Origin: DAOMNN01 sp964404505
GTDB taxonomy: Bacteria; Pseudomonadota; Gammaproteobacteria; Burkholderiales; Rhodocyclaceae
Reading direction: 5' to 3'
NCBI GenBank assembly: GCA_964404505.1
Contig: CAYOKH010000003.1
Coordinates: 4,590 to 68,589 of the forward strand
DNA length: 64,000 nt
Shown in pieces: positions 55,727-63,887 of this stretch; the stretch's first letter is position 1, and each line of letters begins with the position of its first letter. A model generated the notes under the pieces. It made no database searches. It was not told where the DNA came from and was given only the letters and a program-made list of their open reading frames with translations. Both the position numbers and the translations under genes were made by a program.

Positions 55727-55732
55727 TATAAT
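55727..55732 (+). promoter_or_regulatory. Possible -10 element of the yciI-bolA-ppi operon
   Basis: A perfect TATAAT 50 bases before the yciI start codon. The region 17 bases upstream does not match a -35 box, so it is only a candidate. Confidence 0.35.
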
Positions 55733-55781
55733 CCGGTTGCATCGCAATGGATATGATGTGCTGAAAGGGAAACTGTTCGAA

Positions 55782-56081
55782 ATGCTATACGTACTCATCG
55801 GCGAAGATGCACCGGGAACCCTCGATGCGCGCATGGCCGCACGTCCTGCGCATGTCGCCCGCCTCGAAGCGCTGCGCGATGAAGGGCGGTTGGTGATGGC
55901 GGGCCCCATGCCTGCGATCGATTCACCCGATCCCGGCCCTGCCGGCTTCTTCGGCAGTCTCGTGGTCGCCGAATTTTCGTCCCTCGCCGACGCTGAACGA
56001 TGGCTGGCGAATGACCCATATGTGGCACAAGGCGTGTTTGCACGGACCACGGTGCGACCCTACAGGAAGGTACTTCCTTGA
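55782..56081 (+). CDS. YciI family protein
   Basis: 99 aa ferredoxin-like fold (YCII domain). It starts MLYVLIGEDAPGTLDARMAARPAHVARLEALRDEGRLVMAGPMP and ends YVAQGVFARTTVRPYRKVLP. The His in RPAHVARL and Asp in NDPYV are the pair proposed to be active in the family; the reaction is unknown. The stop overlaps the TTG start of bolA. Confidence 0.88.
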   Translation: MLYVLIGEDAPGTLDARMAARPAHVARLEALRDEGRLVMAGPMPAIDSPDPGPAGFFGSLVVAEFSSLADAERWLANDPYVAQGVFARTTVRPYRKVLP

Positions 56082-56368
56082 GCCGAATCGATGAGATCAG
56101 GCAACGCTTGAGCGTGCTTGACCCGCTGTCCATGGAGATCGTGGATGACAGCGCGCTGCATGCCGGCCATGCCGGTGCCCGAAGCGGGGGCGGGCACTTC
56201 CGGCTTACCATCGTTTCCCGGCAGTTCGCCGGCAAGACCAGGATGGTCCGCCACCGGATGGTTTACGATGCGCTTGGCGATATGATGCGAGGCCCCATCC
56301 ATGCGCTCGCAATCAGTGCAATGACGGCCGATGAGGCCGATGATCAACCCACAGCAAAGGAATCTTGA
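56078..56368 (+). CDS. bolA: BolA family protein
   Basis: 96 aa from a TTG that overlaps the yciI stop; AGGAAGG lies nearby upstream. BolA fold with GGGHFRLTIVSRQFAGKTRMVRHRMVYDALGDMMRGPIHALAI, containing the conserved His ligand that binds glutaredoxin-bridged Fe-S. It links to iron-sulfur and envelope stress responses. Coupled to the next gene by one-base overlap. Confidence 0.92.
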   Translation: MSRIDEIRQRLSVLDPLSMEIVDDSALHAGHAGARSGGGHFRLTIVSRQFAGKTRMVRHRMVYDALGDMMRGPIHALAISAMTADEADDQPTAKES

Positions 56369-57150
56369 TGAAACGCTTTTACACCCGACTGGCCATGGTG
56401 TTCGTGACCGGAATGTTTGCCTGTGCGGCGTCGGCCGCCGACCCGATTGCCACGGTCAATGGTGCCGCGATTCCCGCGTCTCATGCAAAGGTGATGCTCG
56501 ACGAGCAGCGTGCCCAGGGCGCCGAGGACGGTCCGCAATTGCGTGACGCAGTGCGCGAGGAACTGATTCGCCGCCTTGTATTGGCCCAGGCAGCCGAACA
56601 GAGTGGAATCAACCGGACGGACGAGGTGCAGGCGCAAATGGACCTTGCCCGTCAGGCGATCCTGATCCGCGCCTATCTACAGGACTACGTTAGGCAGAAT
56701 CCCGTCAGTGATGCGGATCTGCGGCGTGAATACGAGCAGATCCGCACCCGCGTCGGTGGCAAGGAGTACCTGCCGCGTCACGTCCTTGTCGAAACCGAGA
56801 ACCAGGCAAAAGCCATCATCGCGCGCTTGCGTGCGGGCGAGAGCTTCGCGAGCGTCGCAAGCGAATCGCTGGACCCCGGGTCCAAGGATCGGGGCGGCGA
56901 ACTGGGCTGGAGCAATCCCGGGATGTTCGTGCAGCCCTTCGCGGAGGCGATGATCGCGCTCGAAAAGGGTCAATACAGCGCCACTCCCGTCAAGAGCGAT
57001 TTCGGATACCACGTCATCCAGCTGGACGACGTCCGTGACCTCGAGCCGCCCGCTTTCGACGAGGTCAAGCCGCAGCTTCAACAACGCCTGCAGCAGCAGA
57101 AGGTCGAGCAACACCTGCTCCAGTTGCGCGCAAGTGCCAAGGTTGAATGA
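56368..57150 (+). CDS. Periplasmic peptidyl-prolyl cis-trans isomerase (parvulin/PpiC type)
   Basis: 260 aa. Signal peptide about 1-24 (ends AASAADP). A helical SurA-like N-terminal domain (to about 125) precedes a rotamase domain (about 130-225): YLPRHVLVETENQAKAIIARLRAGESFASVASES, GGELGWSNPGMFVQPFAEAM and SDFGYHVIQLDDV. It probably helps fold outer-membrane or secreted proteins. The C-terminus is a Gln-rich helix. Confidence 0.92.
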   Translation: MKRFYTRLAMVFVTGMFACAASAADPIATVNGAAIPASHAKVMLDEQRAQGAEDGPQLRDAVREELIRRLVLAQAAEQSGINRTDEVQAQMDLARQAILIRAYLQDYVRQNPVSDADLRREYEQIRTRVGGKEYLPRHVLVETENQAKAIIARLRAGESFASVASESLDPGSKDRGGELGWSNPGMFVQPFAEAMIALEKGQYSATPVKSDFGYHVIQLDDVRDLEPPAFDEVKPQLQQRLQQQKVEQHLLQLRASAKVE

Positions 57151-57177
57151 CGCGTAATCCGGATCGAGGCTGACCGG

Positions 57178-57206
57178 GAAGCCGGCCCCATCAGGCCGGC
57201 TTCTTT
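57178..57206 (+). terminator. Hairpin terminator after the isomerase gene
   Basis: GAAGCCGGCC and GGCCGGCTTC form a perfect 10-bp stem with a CCATCA loop, followed by TTT on the plus strand, 27 bases after the stop. It overlaps the last codons of the convergent GGDEF-EAL gene. Confidence 0.65.
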
Positions 57207-60181
57207 CCGGTTGTCTGCCGGGCTGCATGCCGAGGACGTTTCGGACCGGATTCGACCCTGTTCGCTTCGGCCCGGTATCTGTTGGTGCACATTGCCAGCG
57301 CGTCGGAGGGGCTCAGTGGGCGGCTGAAGAGGTAGCCCTGCGCTTCATCGCAGTTCTGCTCACGAAGAAACGCGAGCTGCGCTTCGGTCTCGACGCCTTC
57401 CGCAAGCGTGCGCAATGCGAGTGATTGCGCCATGCGTATTATGCTCCTGACGATGGTGCGATCGTCCTCGTCAACCGGGATGTCCTTTACGAAAGAGCCG
57501 TCGATCTTTAGCTTGTCGACGCGGAAGCGCTTTAGATACGACAGACTGGAGTAACCGGTGCCGAAGTCGTCGATTGCGAGCTTGACCCCGATGCGCTTGA
57601 GATCGCTGATGACCTCGAGCACGCTTGACGTGTCCTTCAGCAGGGTCGATTCGGTCAACTCGATCTCGAGTTGCGCCGGGTCTATTCCATGCTCGCGCGT
57701 CGCGCGATCGACCGCATCGGCCAAGTCGGTCCGGAACAACTGTACCCCCGATACGTTAAGCGCCATCTGAAGCCGCACCCCGTCATCCTGCCATGCCCGT
57801 GCCTGGCGGCAAACCTGGTCGAGAACCCATTGCCCGATCGGTATGATGAGCCCGCTCTCCTCCGCTGCCGGAATGAAGCGGGCGGGTGCGACGCTCCCAA
57901 GCCCCTCCGGGTGCCAGCGCAGGAGGGCCTCCACGCCGAAGTGGCACCCGGAGCGAAGATGGACCTGCGGTTGATAGACAAGGCTCAGCTCGTTTCCGGC
58001 AAGCGCCCGCCGCAGACGGCTGTGTATGACCAGCCGCTCGGCACTGTCAATATTCAGGCCCTCGGTAAAGAACTGATAGCCGCTTCGTCCGCCCTGCTTC
58101 GCCGCATACATCGCCATGTCGGCCTTCTGCATCAGGATGTCGAAATCGGTTCCGTCGTCCGGATACAGAGCGATTCCGATCGAGAACGAGGTGCCAAGCT
58201 GCTGGTCGCCTATCGAGAACGGTTCATCCAGGCTGACGAGCAACTTCTCCGCAACGGCTGCGACCGCAGCGGTGGAATTGACGTCCGAGAGCAGAAGGAC
58301 GAATTCGTCCCCGCCCTGGCGGCTGATCGTATCGCAATCGCGCAGGTCTCGCTCGAGGCGCCTTACCACCGCAACGAGCAGGTCGTCGCCGGTTCGGTGT
58401 CCGAGAGAATCGTTGATGTGCTTGAAGTGGTCCAGATCGAGAAACATCATGGCCACACGCTCACCGGTCCGTCGCGCATGAAGCGTCGCGTGCTCGAAAC
58501 GGTCGCGCAGGAGGAGCCGATTGGGCAGGCCTGTCAGCGTGTCGTGGTGCGCCAGAAACTGAACCTGCTCCTCCGCCGCCCTGCGCGCGCTTATGTCCGA
58601 AAAGCCGGCAACGTAGCTTGCCACGGCGTTGTCCGCATCGCGTACCACGGTGATGCTGAGCCACTTCGGGTAGATGCTGCCATCCTTGCGACGCTCCCAG
58701 AGCTCGCCTTGCCAGTGGTCCGTTGCCATGAGTTCCTGCCACATCCCGCGGTAGAACTCCGGAGGGTGACGCCCGGAGTTGAGCAGGCTCGGATCCCGGC
58801 CGATCACTTCCTTCGGCGCATACCCGGTCAAATTGGTAAAGGCGCGATTGACACTGACGATGCGGTTGTCGCGATCGGTCACCATCAGTGCTTCGAGGCT
58901 GTTGTCGAACACCGTGGCTGCCAGCCTGAGTTGCTCTTCCCCCTGTTTCCTGAGCGTGATGTCGGAAAACACCCAGATCGACCCTTCCTCGGGTTCGTCG
59001 CGGCTCATCAGTCGTCCGGAGCGCAGACACCAGATTGGGGTGCCGTCGCGGCGTCGCATCAAGGCCTCCTGCTCCACCAGGCCTTTCTGATGCAATTCGG
59101 CGTTGATGAGCTCGCCGTCCCGCTTCCAGCTGTCATCCAGACCCGGATAGAGTACGCGCGATGTCTGCCCGATCAACGCAGCCGGGTCTTCAAATCCGAA
59201 CATTTCCGTCATGCGCCGGTTGCAATTGACGATGACCCCGTTGCGCAGAAAGGCGATACCGACGTGAACGTTGTCGAGGATGAGGGTCTGCTCCGCCAAA
59301 AGCTGCTCGAGGCGTTGCTCCGTCCGTTTCCGTTCGGTGACATCGGTGTAGGAGGTCACAAAGCCGCCCCGAGGCAGTGGCGTTCCGCGCACCTCCAGCA
59401 CCGTTCCATCCGGTCGGACACGTTCGAAGACGTGCTTTTCCGGATCGCGGGCACGCGCCAGGAGCGCGGCGACGTGCTCTTCGACGGGCACGTCGCCGTA
59501 CTCGCCGCGTTCGACGTTGAAACGGAAGAAACTCTCCAGGGTGGGATGCTCGGAATTTTCGAACAGCTTTCTCGGAAAATCCAGGGTGCGACGAAAGATC
59601 TCGTTGTATTCGACAAGGCGGAGATTCTCGTCGATGACCGAGATTCCGCACGGGAAATGCTCGATCAGCGTCTTGAGCCGCTCGTGCCCCTCGCGCAGCG
59701 CCCTCTCGCCGTTCTTGCGCGTGGTTATGTCCTGCAGGGTTTCGATTGCACCGATGACTTCGCCGTCCGGGCCGCGAATCGGTGCGGCAGTGAAGAACAG
59801 CCAGGTGCCGAAGCGCCCTATCCCAGGAAAGAAGTCCTCGGCCTCATAGCTGCCCGGAATCAGCGTCGAGCGCTTGTACTTGTCGGGGTAGTAGGCATCG
59901 ATCAGCGCCTCGATCCGGCCGGAGACCACAAGATCGGCCATCACCGGTCGCCGTATCGAATAGAACGGTTTCCATTGATTGCGTGTACCGATCATTTCGT
60001 GCGCCGGATGACCCAGGGCGACTTCGCAGGCACGATTCCAGTGGGTCACGACGTGGTGGCGATCGATCACGAACGTCGGGACCGGCGACGCGTCGACCAC
60101 TTCGCGCAGCAACTGTGCGGCTTCGTGCCCACCATCGTGGTCACGGCGCACCGGGCGGCTCCCGTTTGTCATTACCACCAT
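57191..60181 (-). CDS. Four-PAS GGDEF-EAL cyclic-di-GMP signalling protein
   Basis: 996 aa, no membrane helix. Four PAS/PAC sensor units (about 28-155, 168-285, 297-410, 420-535) precede a GGDEF domain with intact GGDEF (623-627) and an RxxD inhibition site (614-617), then an EAL domain with intact EALLRW (751-756), LTESTLL, DDFGTGYSS and KIDGSFVKD. Both the cyclase and the phosphodiesterase look catalytically able, so the PAS inputs presumably decide which prevails. The soluble PAS array suggests sensing of redox, oxygen or a small ligand. The start codon (60181 or 60172) lacks a strong ribosome site. Confidence 0.93.
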   Translation of the reverse strand: MVVMTNGSRPVRRDHDGGHEAAQLLREVVDASPVPTFVIDRHHVVTHWNRACEVALGHPAHEMIGTRNQWKPFYSIRRPVMADLVVSGRIEALIDAYYPDKYKRSTLIPGSYEAEDFFPGIGRFGTWLFFTAAPIRGPDGEVIGAIETLQDITTRKNGERALREGHERLKTLIEHFPCGISVIDENLRLVEYNEIFRRTLDFPRKLFENSEHPTLESFFRFNVERGEYGDVPVEEHVAALLARARDPEKHVFERVRPDGTVLEVRGTPLPRGGFVTSYTDVTERKRTEQRLEQLLAEQTLILDNVHVGIAFLRNGVIVNCNRRMTEMFGFEDPAALIGQTSRVLYPGLDDSWKRDGELINAELHQKGLVEQEALMRRRDGTPIWCLRSGRLMSRDEPEEGSIWVFSDITLRKQGEEQLRLAATVFDNSLEALMVTDRDNRIVSVNRAFTNLTGYAPKEVIGRDPSLLNSGRHPPEFYRGMWQELMATDHWQGELWERRKDGSIYPKWLSITVVRDADNAVASYVAGFSDISARRAAEEQVQFLAHHDTLTGLPNRLLLRDRFEHATLHARRTGERVAMMFLDLDHFKHINDSLGHRTGDDLLVAVVRRLERDLRDCDTISRQGGDEFVLLLSDVNSTAAVAAVAEKLLVSLDEPFSIGDQQLGTSFSIGIALYPDDGTDFDILMQKADMAMYAAKQGGRSGYQFFTEGLNIDSAERLVIHSRLRRALAGNELSLVYQPQVHLRSGCHFGVEALLRWHPEGLGSVAPARFIPAAEESGLIIPIGQWVLDQVCRQARAWQDDGVRLQMALNVSGVQLFRTDLADAVDRATREHGIDPAQLEIELTESTLLKDTSSVLEVISDLKRIGVKLAIDDFGTGYSSLSYLKRFRVDKLKIDGSFVKDIPVDEDDRTIVRSIIRMAQSLALRTLAEGVETEAQLAFLREQNCDEAQGYLFSRPLSPSDALAMCTNRYRAEANRVESGPKRPRHAARQTTGKKPA

Positions 60182-60348
60182 TCGCGATGACTGGTCTCAT
60201 CCCCGTTTCACGCCTTGAATGCTTGCGACACACGTGCGGAAATTATATATCTTTAGTCATAATAGCTCGACAATGATGGCAAGATCCGTCGTCGCTGGAC
60301 GCCATACGCGGCTGCGACCCACCCGGGATTCGTGTCCCGTGCCCTGCC

Positions 60349-60377
60349 AAAAAACAACGGCGCCCCGAAGGGCGCCG
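60349..60377 (-). terminator. Rho-independent terminator of the acyl-CoA dehydrogenase operon
   Basis: On the minus strand CGGCGCCC and GGGCGCCG form an 8-bp stem with a UUCG-type loop, followed by TTGTTTTTT, 28 bases after the dehydrogenase stop. Confidence 0.85.
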
Positions 60378-60405
60378 CGGATGGATGGAAACGGCGAACG
60401 GGGTC

Positions 60406-62202
60406 TCAGAACTGCTCCTCCGAGAGTTCAAGCGCTCCCGCGGCACCGTGAATCACCGCGTAGGAGAGCCCCCCCGCCTGTGAAAGAATGTGGTCCGCAT
60501 AGAATCTCGCGGTCACGATCTTGCAGCGGTAAAAGTCGGCGTCGCTGACGCCCTCGTCCAGCCTGGCGCGCGCGACCAGCGCAGCGCGCGCCATCTGCCA
60601 GCCTCCGGCCACGATCCCGAGCAGCTTGAGAAACGGGACCGAGCCGACCGATGCCGCCTTCAAGTCGCTTGCGTAAGTCGCGAGAATGTATTCGACTGCG
60701 GCCTCGACCGCTGCAATGCCGTTCGTCAGCGATCCCCGAATGGCCGCCAGGTGTTCCCCATCGCAGTCGGCGAGACGCCGTTCTACGGCACGCATCTCGG
60801 CCAGTACGGCCTTGATCGTCACGCCGTTCTCGCGCGCGATCTTGCGTCCGATCAGGTCATTGGCCTGAATCGCGGTCGTGCCTTCGTAGATAGTCGTGAT
60901 GCGCGCGTCGCGTAGGTGCTGGGCGGCCCCGGCCTCCTCGATGTAACCCATCCCGCCGTGAACCTGGATTCCGATGGAAGCGATCTCGATCGAGTTTTCG
61001 GTGCACCAGCCCTTGACCACCGGGATCATCAGGTCGACGAAAGCCTGGTTGTACGCCCGCACCGTCTCGTCGGGATGCAGATGTGCCCTGTCAGTCGCGG
61101 CTCCCACCACGTAGGCCAGTGCGCGCATCGCTTCAGTCTGGGATCGCATCGACATCAGCATGCGGCGTACGTCCGGGTGATGAATGATCGACACCTTGGG
61201 GCCACTGCGAACACCTGCCTCCGTACCCTGGATACGGTCCTTCGCGTACTGGAGCGCATGCTGGTAGGCCCGCTCGGACAATGCCAGACCCTCCATGCCG
61301 ACGGCGAAGCGCGCCTCGTTCATCATGATGAACATGTACTCGAGGCCGCGGTTCGGTTCGCCGACCAGGGTTCCGATCGCGCCACCCCTGTCTCCGAACG
61401 CGAGCACGCAGGTCGGGCTTGCGTGAATTCCAAGCTTGTGTTCGATCGAGACGCAATGCACATCGTTGCGCTCACCCAGAGAGCCGTCAGCATTCACCAG
61501 GTACTTCGGGACGACGAACAGAGAGATTCCCTTCACGCCCTCCGGGGCATCGGGCACGCGTGCGAGTACGAGATGAATGATGTTGTCGGTGAGGTCATGC
61601 TCACCGTAGGTGATGAAGATCTTCTGACCGACTATCCGGTAGGTGCCGTCGGGCTGCGGTTCGGCACGGGTACGCACCGCCGCCAGATCCGAGCCTGCCT
61701 GGGGTTCGGTCAGGTTCATCGTACCGGTCCATTCACCGCTCACCATCTTCGGCAGATACATCGCTTTCTGCGCATCGCTGCCCTTCAGCATCAGGGCTTC
61801 GATGGCGCCCGTCGTCAGCATCGGGCAGAGCGAAAACGCCATGTTTGCGGACTTCCACATTTCCATGACGCCGGCGGACACCAGTTTGGGCAGACCCTGT
61901 CCGCCGAACTCCGGATCGCACGCAAGCGCCGTCCATCCCGCCTCGCTGAACTGCCGGTAGGCGTCCTTCCAGCCACTGGCCGTCGTGACCTCGCCGTGAT
62001 CCCATTTCGCACCCTCTTCGTCCCCCGATCGGTTCAGGGGCGCCAGTATGCCACTCGCGAACTTGCTTCCTTCCTCGAGAATTGCATCGACCAGGTCAGT
62101 AGAAACGTCTCCACATCCGGGAAGCTGCTGAACTTCTTCGAGCCCTGCGAGCTCGCGCATGACGAACTGCATGTCACGAATCGGTGCTGTGTAGTGGGAC
62201 AT
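60406..62202 (-). CDS. Acyl-CoA dehydrogenase, DmdC-like large form
   Basis: 598 aa, longer than classic acyl-CoA dehydrogenases (about 380) and typical of the group that includes DmdC and other C-terminally extended members. Motifs: GWTALACDPEFGGQGLP, MNLTEPQAGSDLAAVRTRA (flavin loop), GQKIFITYGEHDLTDN, IEHKLGIHASPTCVLAFG and the catalytic-area YIEEAGAAQHLRDARITTIYEGTTAIQANDLIGRK. It oxidises a fatty acyl-CoA to the enoyl-CoA and passes electrons to ETF, whose genes lie just upstream on the same strand. Substrate chain type is undetermined. Confidence 0.93.
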   Translation of the reverse strand: MSHYTAPIRDMQFVMRELAGLEEVQQLPGCGDVSTDLVDAILEEGSKFASGILAPLNRSGDEEGAKWDHGEVTTASGWKDAYRQFSEAGWTALACDPEFGGQGLPKLVSAGVMEMWKSANMAFSLCPMLTTGAIEALMLKGSDAQKAMYLPKMVSGEWTGTMNLTEPQAGSDLAAVRTRAEPQPDGTYRIVGQKIFITYGEHDLTDNIIHLVLARVPDAPEGVKGISLFVVPKYLVNADGSLGERNDVHCVSIEHKLGIHASPTCVLAFGDRGGAIGTLVGEPNRGLEYMFIMMNEARFAVGMEGLALSERAYQHALQYAKDRIQGTEAGVRSGPKVSIIHHPDVRRMLMSMRSQTEAMRALAYVVGAATDRAHLHPDETVRAYNQAFVDLMIPVVKGWCTENSIEIASIGIQVHGGMGYIEEAGAAQHLRDARITTIYEGTTAIQANDLIGRKIARENGVTIKAVLAEMRAVERRLADCDGEHLAAIRGSLTNGIAAVEAAVEYILATYASDLKAASVGSVPFLKLLGIVAGGWQMARAALVARARLDEGVSDADFYRCKIVTARFYADHILSQAGGLSYAVIHGAAGALELSEEQF

Positions 62203-62253
62203 GTCTTTTTCGCTCCAGATTTATGTCGGGTATTCCATGATTCGACGCGGCGT

Positions 62254-62919
62254 TCACTTGCCAAGCAGGTAGCGCCGGTCGTCGAAAGCCGCGACCCATC
62301 CAGGTTTGTACACGACAAGCAAGGACAGGATTGCGCCGCTTATCCACGCCTCGGAGAAACAGAGCAGCGCGAAATAGGGCAGATAGTCGCTCGCGAGAAA
62401 GGCAAACGGGTAGGCTCCGGCTGCGATCAGTGCGACCGACGCGACCAGCCCGCCGAATGCAACGGCGAGTGCCGACCCCGCGAATGCGACAATGAAGATG
62501 AAGATGAAGAAATGGGGCGGAAGCATGCGTTCCACGATACGCCGGAACCAGTGCGCGAACAGGATGGGAGCGATCACCATGACCACGAGATTGAGCGGCC
62601 ATGCCTGCCACTCGACCGCTCCGTTCAGCGTGATGCCGACGAGCGCCAGCGCAAGCGCCACGATCGCCAGTTGCGGCCCCAGGGCCAGCGTCGCCGCCAT
62701 GGCGCCGAGAAGATGCAGATTGAGACCCGGCATCACGCCGGCGTTCATGCTCCACATCAGCGTCAGCGAAACCGAGAAGCCGGCGAGCAGATTCAACTGC
62801 ACGGGATCCGCAAGCCGTTTCCAGGGCGCGGTTGTTGCCACACCACAGGCGACCGGCAGCACGATCAGGAACGAGACCCAGTGCCAGACCTCAGGAAAGA
62901 GTGCCGCCGGCAGGTTCAT
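62254..62919 (-). CDS. CbiM-like energy-coupling factor permease (orphan)
   Basis: 221 aa with about six membrane helices. NLHLLGAMAATLALGP and LNLVVMVIAPILFAHWFRR are typical of the CbiM/NikM substrate-binding permease of cobalt/nickel ECF transporters. However, it starts MNLPAALFPEVWHW and lacks the MHIPDG-like N-terminal metal loop of CbiM. No CbiN, CbiQ or CbiO gene is near. It may have a different substrate or use subunits encoded elsewhere. It sits between etfA and the acyl-CoA dehydrogenase. Confidence 0.8.
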   Translation of the reverse strand: MNLPAALFPEVWHWVSFLIVLPVACGVATTAPWKRLADPVQLNLLAGFSVSLTLMWSMNAGVMPGLNLHLLGAMAATLALGPQLAIVALALALVGITLNGAVEWQAWPLNLVVMVIAPILFAHWFRRIVERMLPPHFFIFIFIVAFAGSALAVAFGGLVASVALIAAGAYPFAFLASDYLPYFALLCFSEAWISGAILSLLVVYKPGWVAAFDDRRYLLGK

Positions 62920-62953
62920 GGGCTGGTTCCATGTAGCGGATCATCCGCTCTGT

Positions 62954-63886
62954 TCAGCCCAGCGCCGCAGTCAGTTCCGGCACGGCTTCGAACAGATCGG
63001 CAACCAGTCCGTAGTCGGCGACCTGAAAGATCGGCGCTTCCGCGTCCTTGTTGATGGCGACGATCACTTTCGAGTCCTTCATGCCTGCCAGGTGCTGAAT
63101 CGCGCCGGAGATTCCGACCGCGATATAGAGCTGAGGGGCGACGATCTTGCCCGTCTGTCCGACTTGATAGTCATTGGGAACGAACCCCGCATCGACCGCC
63201 GCACGTGATGCACCCAGCGCGGCACCGAGCTTGTCGGCGAGCGGCTCGAGCAGCTTGTGATAATTCTCCGCACTGCCCAGGCCGCGTCCGCCCGATACGA
63301 TGACCTTCGCGCCGGCCAGCTCGGGACGTTCCGACTTGGTCAGTTCGCGACCGACAAGTCGCGACAATCCCAAGTCCGGACCCGCATCGACGGCCTCGAC
63401 TGCCGCAGAGCCGCCCTCCCCTGCTGCTGCAAACCCGGTCGTGCGCACCGACACGATCTTGACCGGGTCGCCACTCTGCACGGTGGCCATCGCGTTGCCG
63501 GCATAGATCGGGCGAATGAAGGTGTCGGCGCTCTCGACTGCGACGATGTCGCTGATCTGCGCCACGTCGAGCAGGGCTGCCACGCGTGGCAGCATGTTCT
63601 TCCCGAAGGTGGTGGCCGGTGCCAGGATGTGTGTGTAGCCCGATGCGTTTGCGACCACGAGTGCGGCGACATTCTCCGCGAGCTGCTGCTCGTAGTGCGG
63701 CGCATCGACCACCCGAACCTTCGCGACACCCGCGATCCTCACTGCAGCCTCGGCAACGGTTGAACAGCTGCTTCCGGCTACCATGACATGGATATCGCCG
63801 CCGATTTCGGAGGCGGCGGTCACGGTATTGAGGGTACTGCCCCTGAGGGACTGATTGTCGTGTTCGGCAATTACGAGAATCGTCAT
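62954..63886 (-). CDS. etfA: Electron transfer flavoprotein, alpha subunit
   Basis: 310 aa. It binds FAD and carries electrons from acyl-CoA dehydrogenases to the quinone pool with EtfB. The C-terminal FAD signature is VSGGRGLGSAENYHKLLEPLADKLGAALGASRAAVDAGFVPNDYQVGQTGKIVAPQLYIAVGISGAIQHLAGM. The start is one base from the etfB stop. Confidence 0.96.
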   Translation of the reverse strand: MTILVIAEHDNQSLRGSTLNTVTAASEIGGDIHVMVAGSSCSTVAEAAVRIAGVAKVRVVDAPHYEQQLAENVAALVVANASGYTHILAPATTFGKNMLPRVAALLDVAQISDIVAVESADTFIRPIYAGNAMATVQSGDPVKIVSVRTTGFAAAGEGGSAAVEAVDAGPDLGLSRLVGRELTKSERPELAGAKVIVSGGRGLGSAENYHKLLEPLADKLGAALGASRAAVDAGFVPNDYQVGQTGKIVAPQLYIAVGISGAIQHLAGMKDSKVIVAINKDAEAPIFQVADYGLVADLFEAVPELTAALG

Positions 63887-63887
63887 C

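Noticed and set aside
57671..60190. An 839-codon open frame opposite the GGDEF-EAL gene
   Set aside because: Same antisense artefact; the minus-strand protein has intact catalytic motifs.
60234..60290. AT-rich promoter-like segment upstream of the GGDEF-EAL gene
   Set aside because: TATAAT-like and TTGTCG-like elements exist, but no spacing gives a convincing pair, so I did not list it as a feature.
60916..63054. A 712-codon open frame opposite the acyl-CoA dehydrogenase and permease
   Set aside because: It spans two genes and a gap on the other strand and shows no domain.
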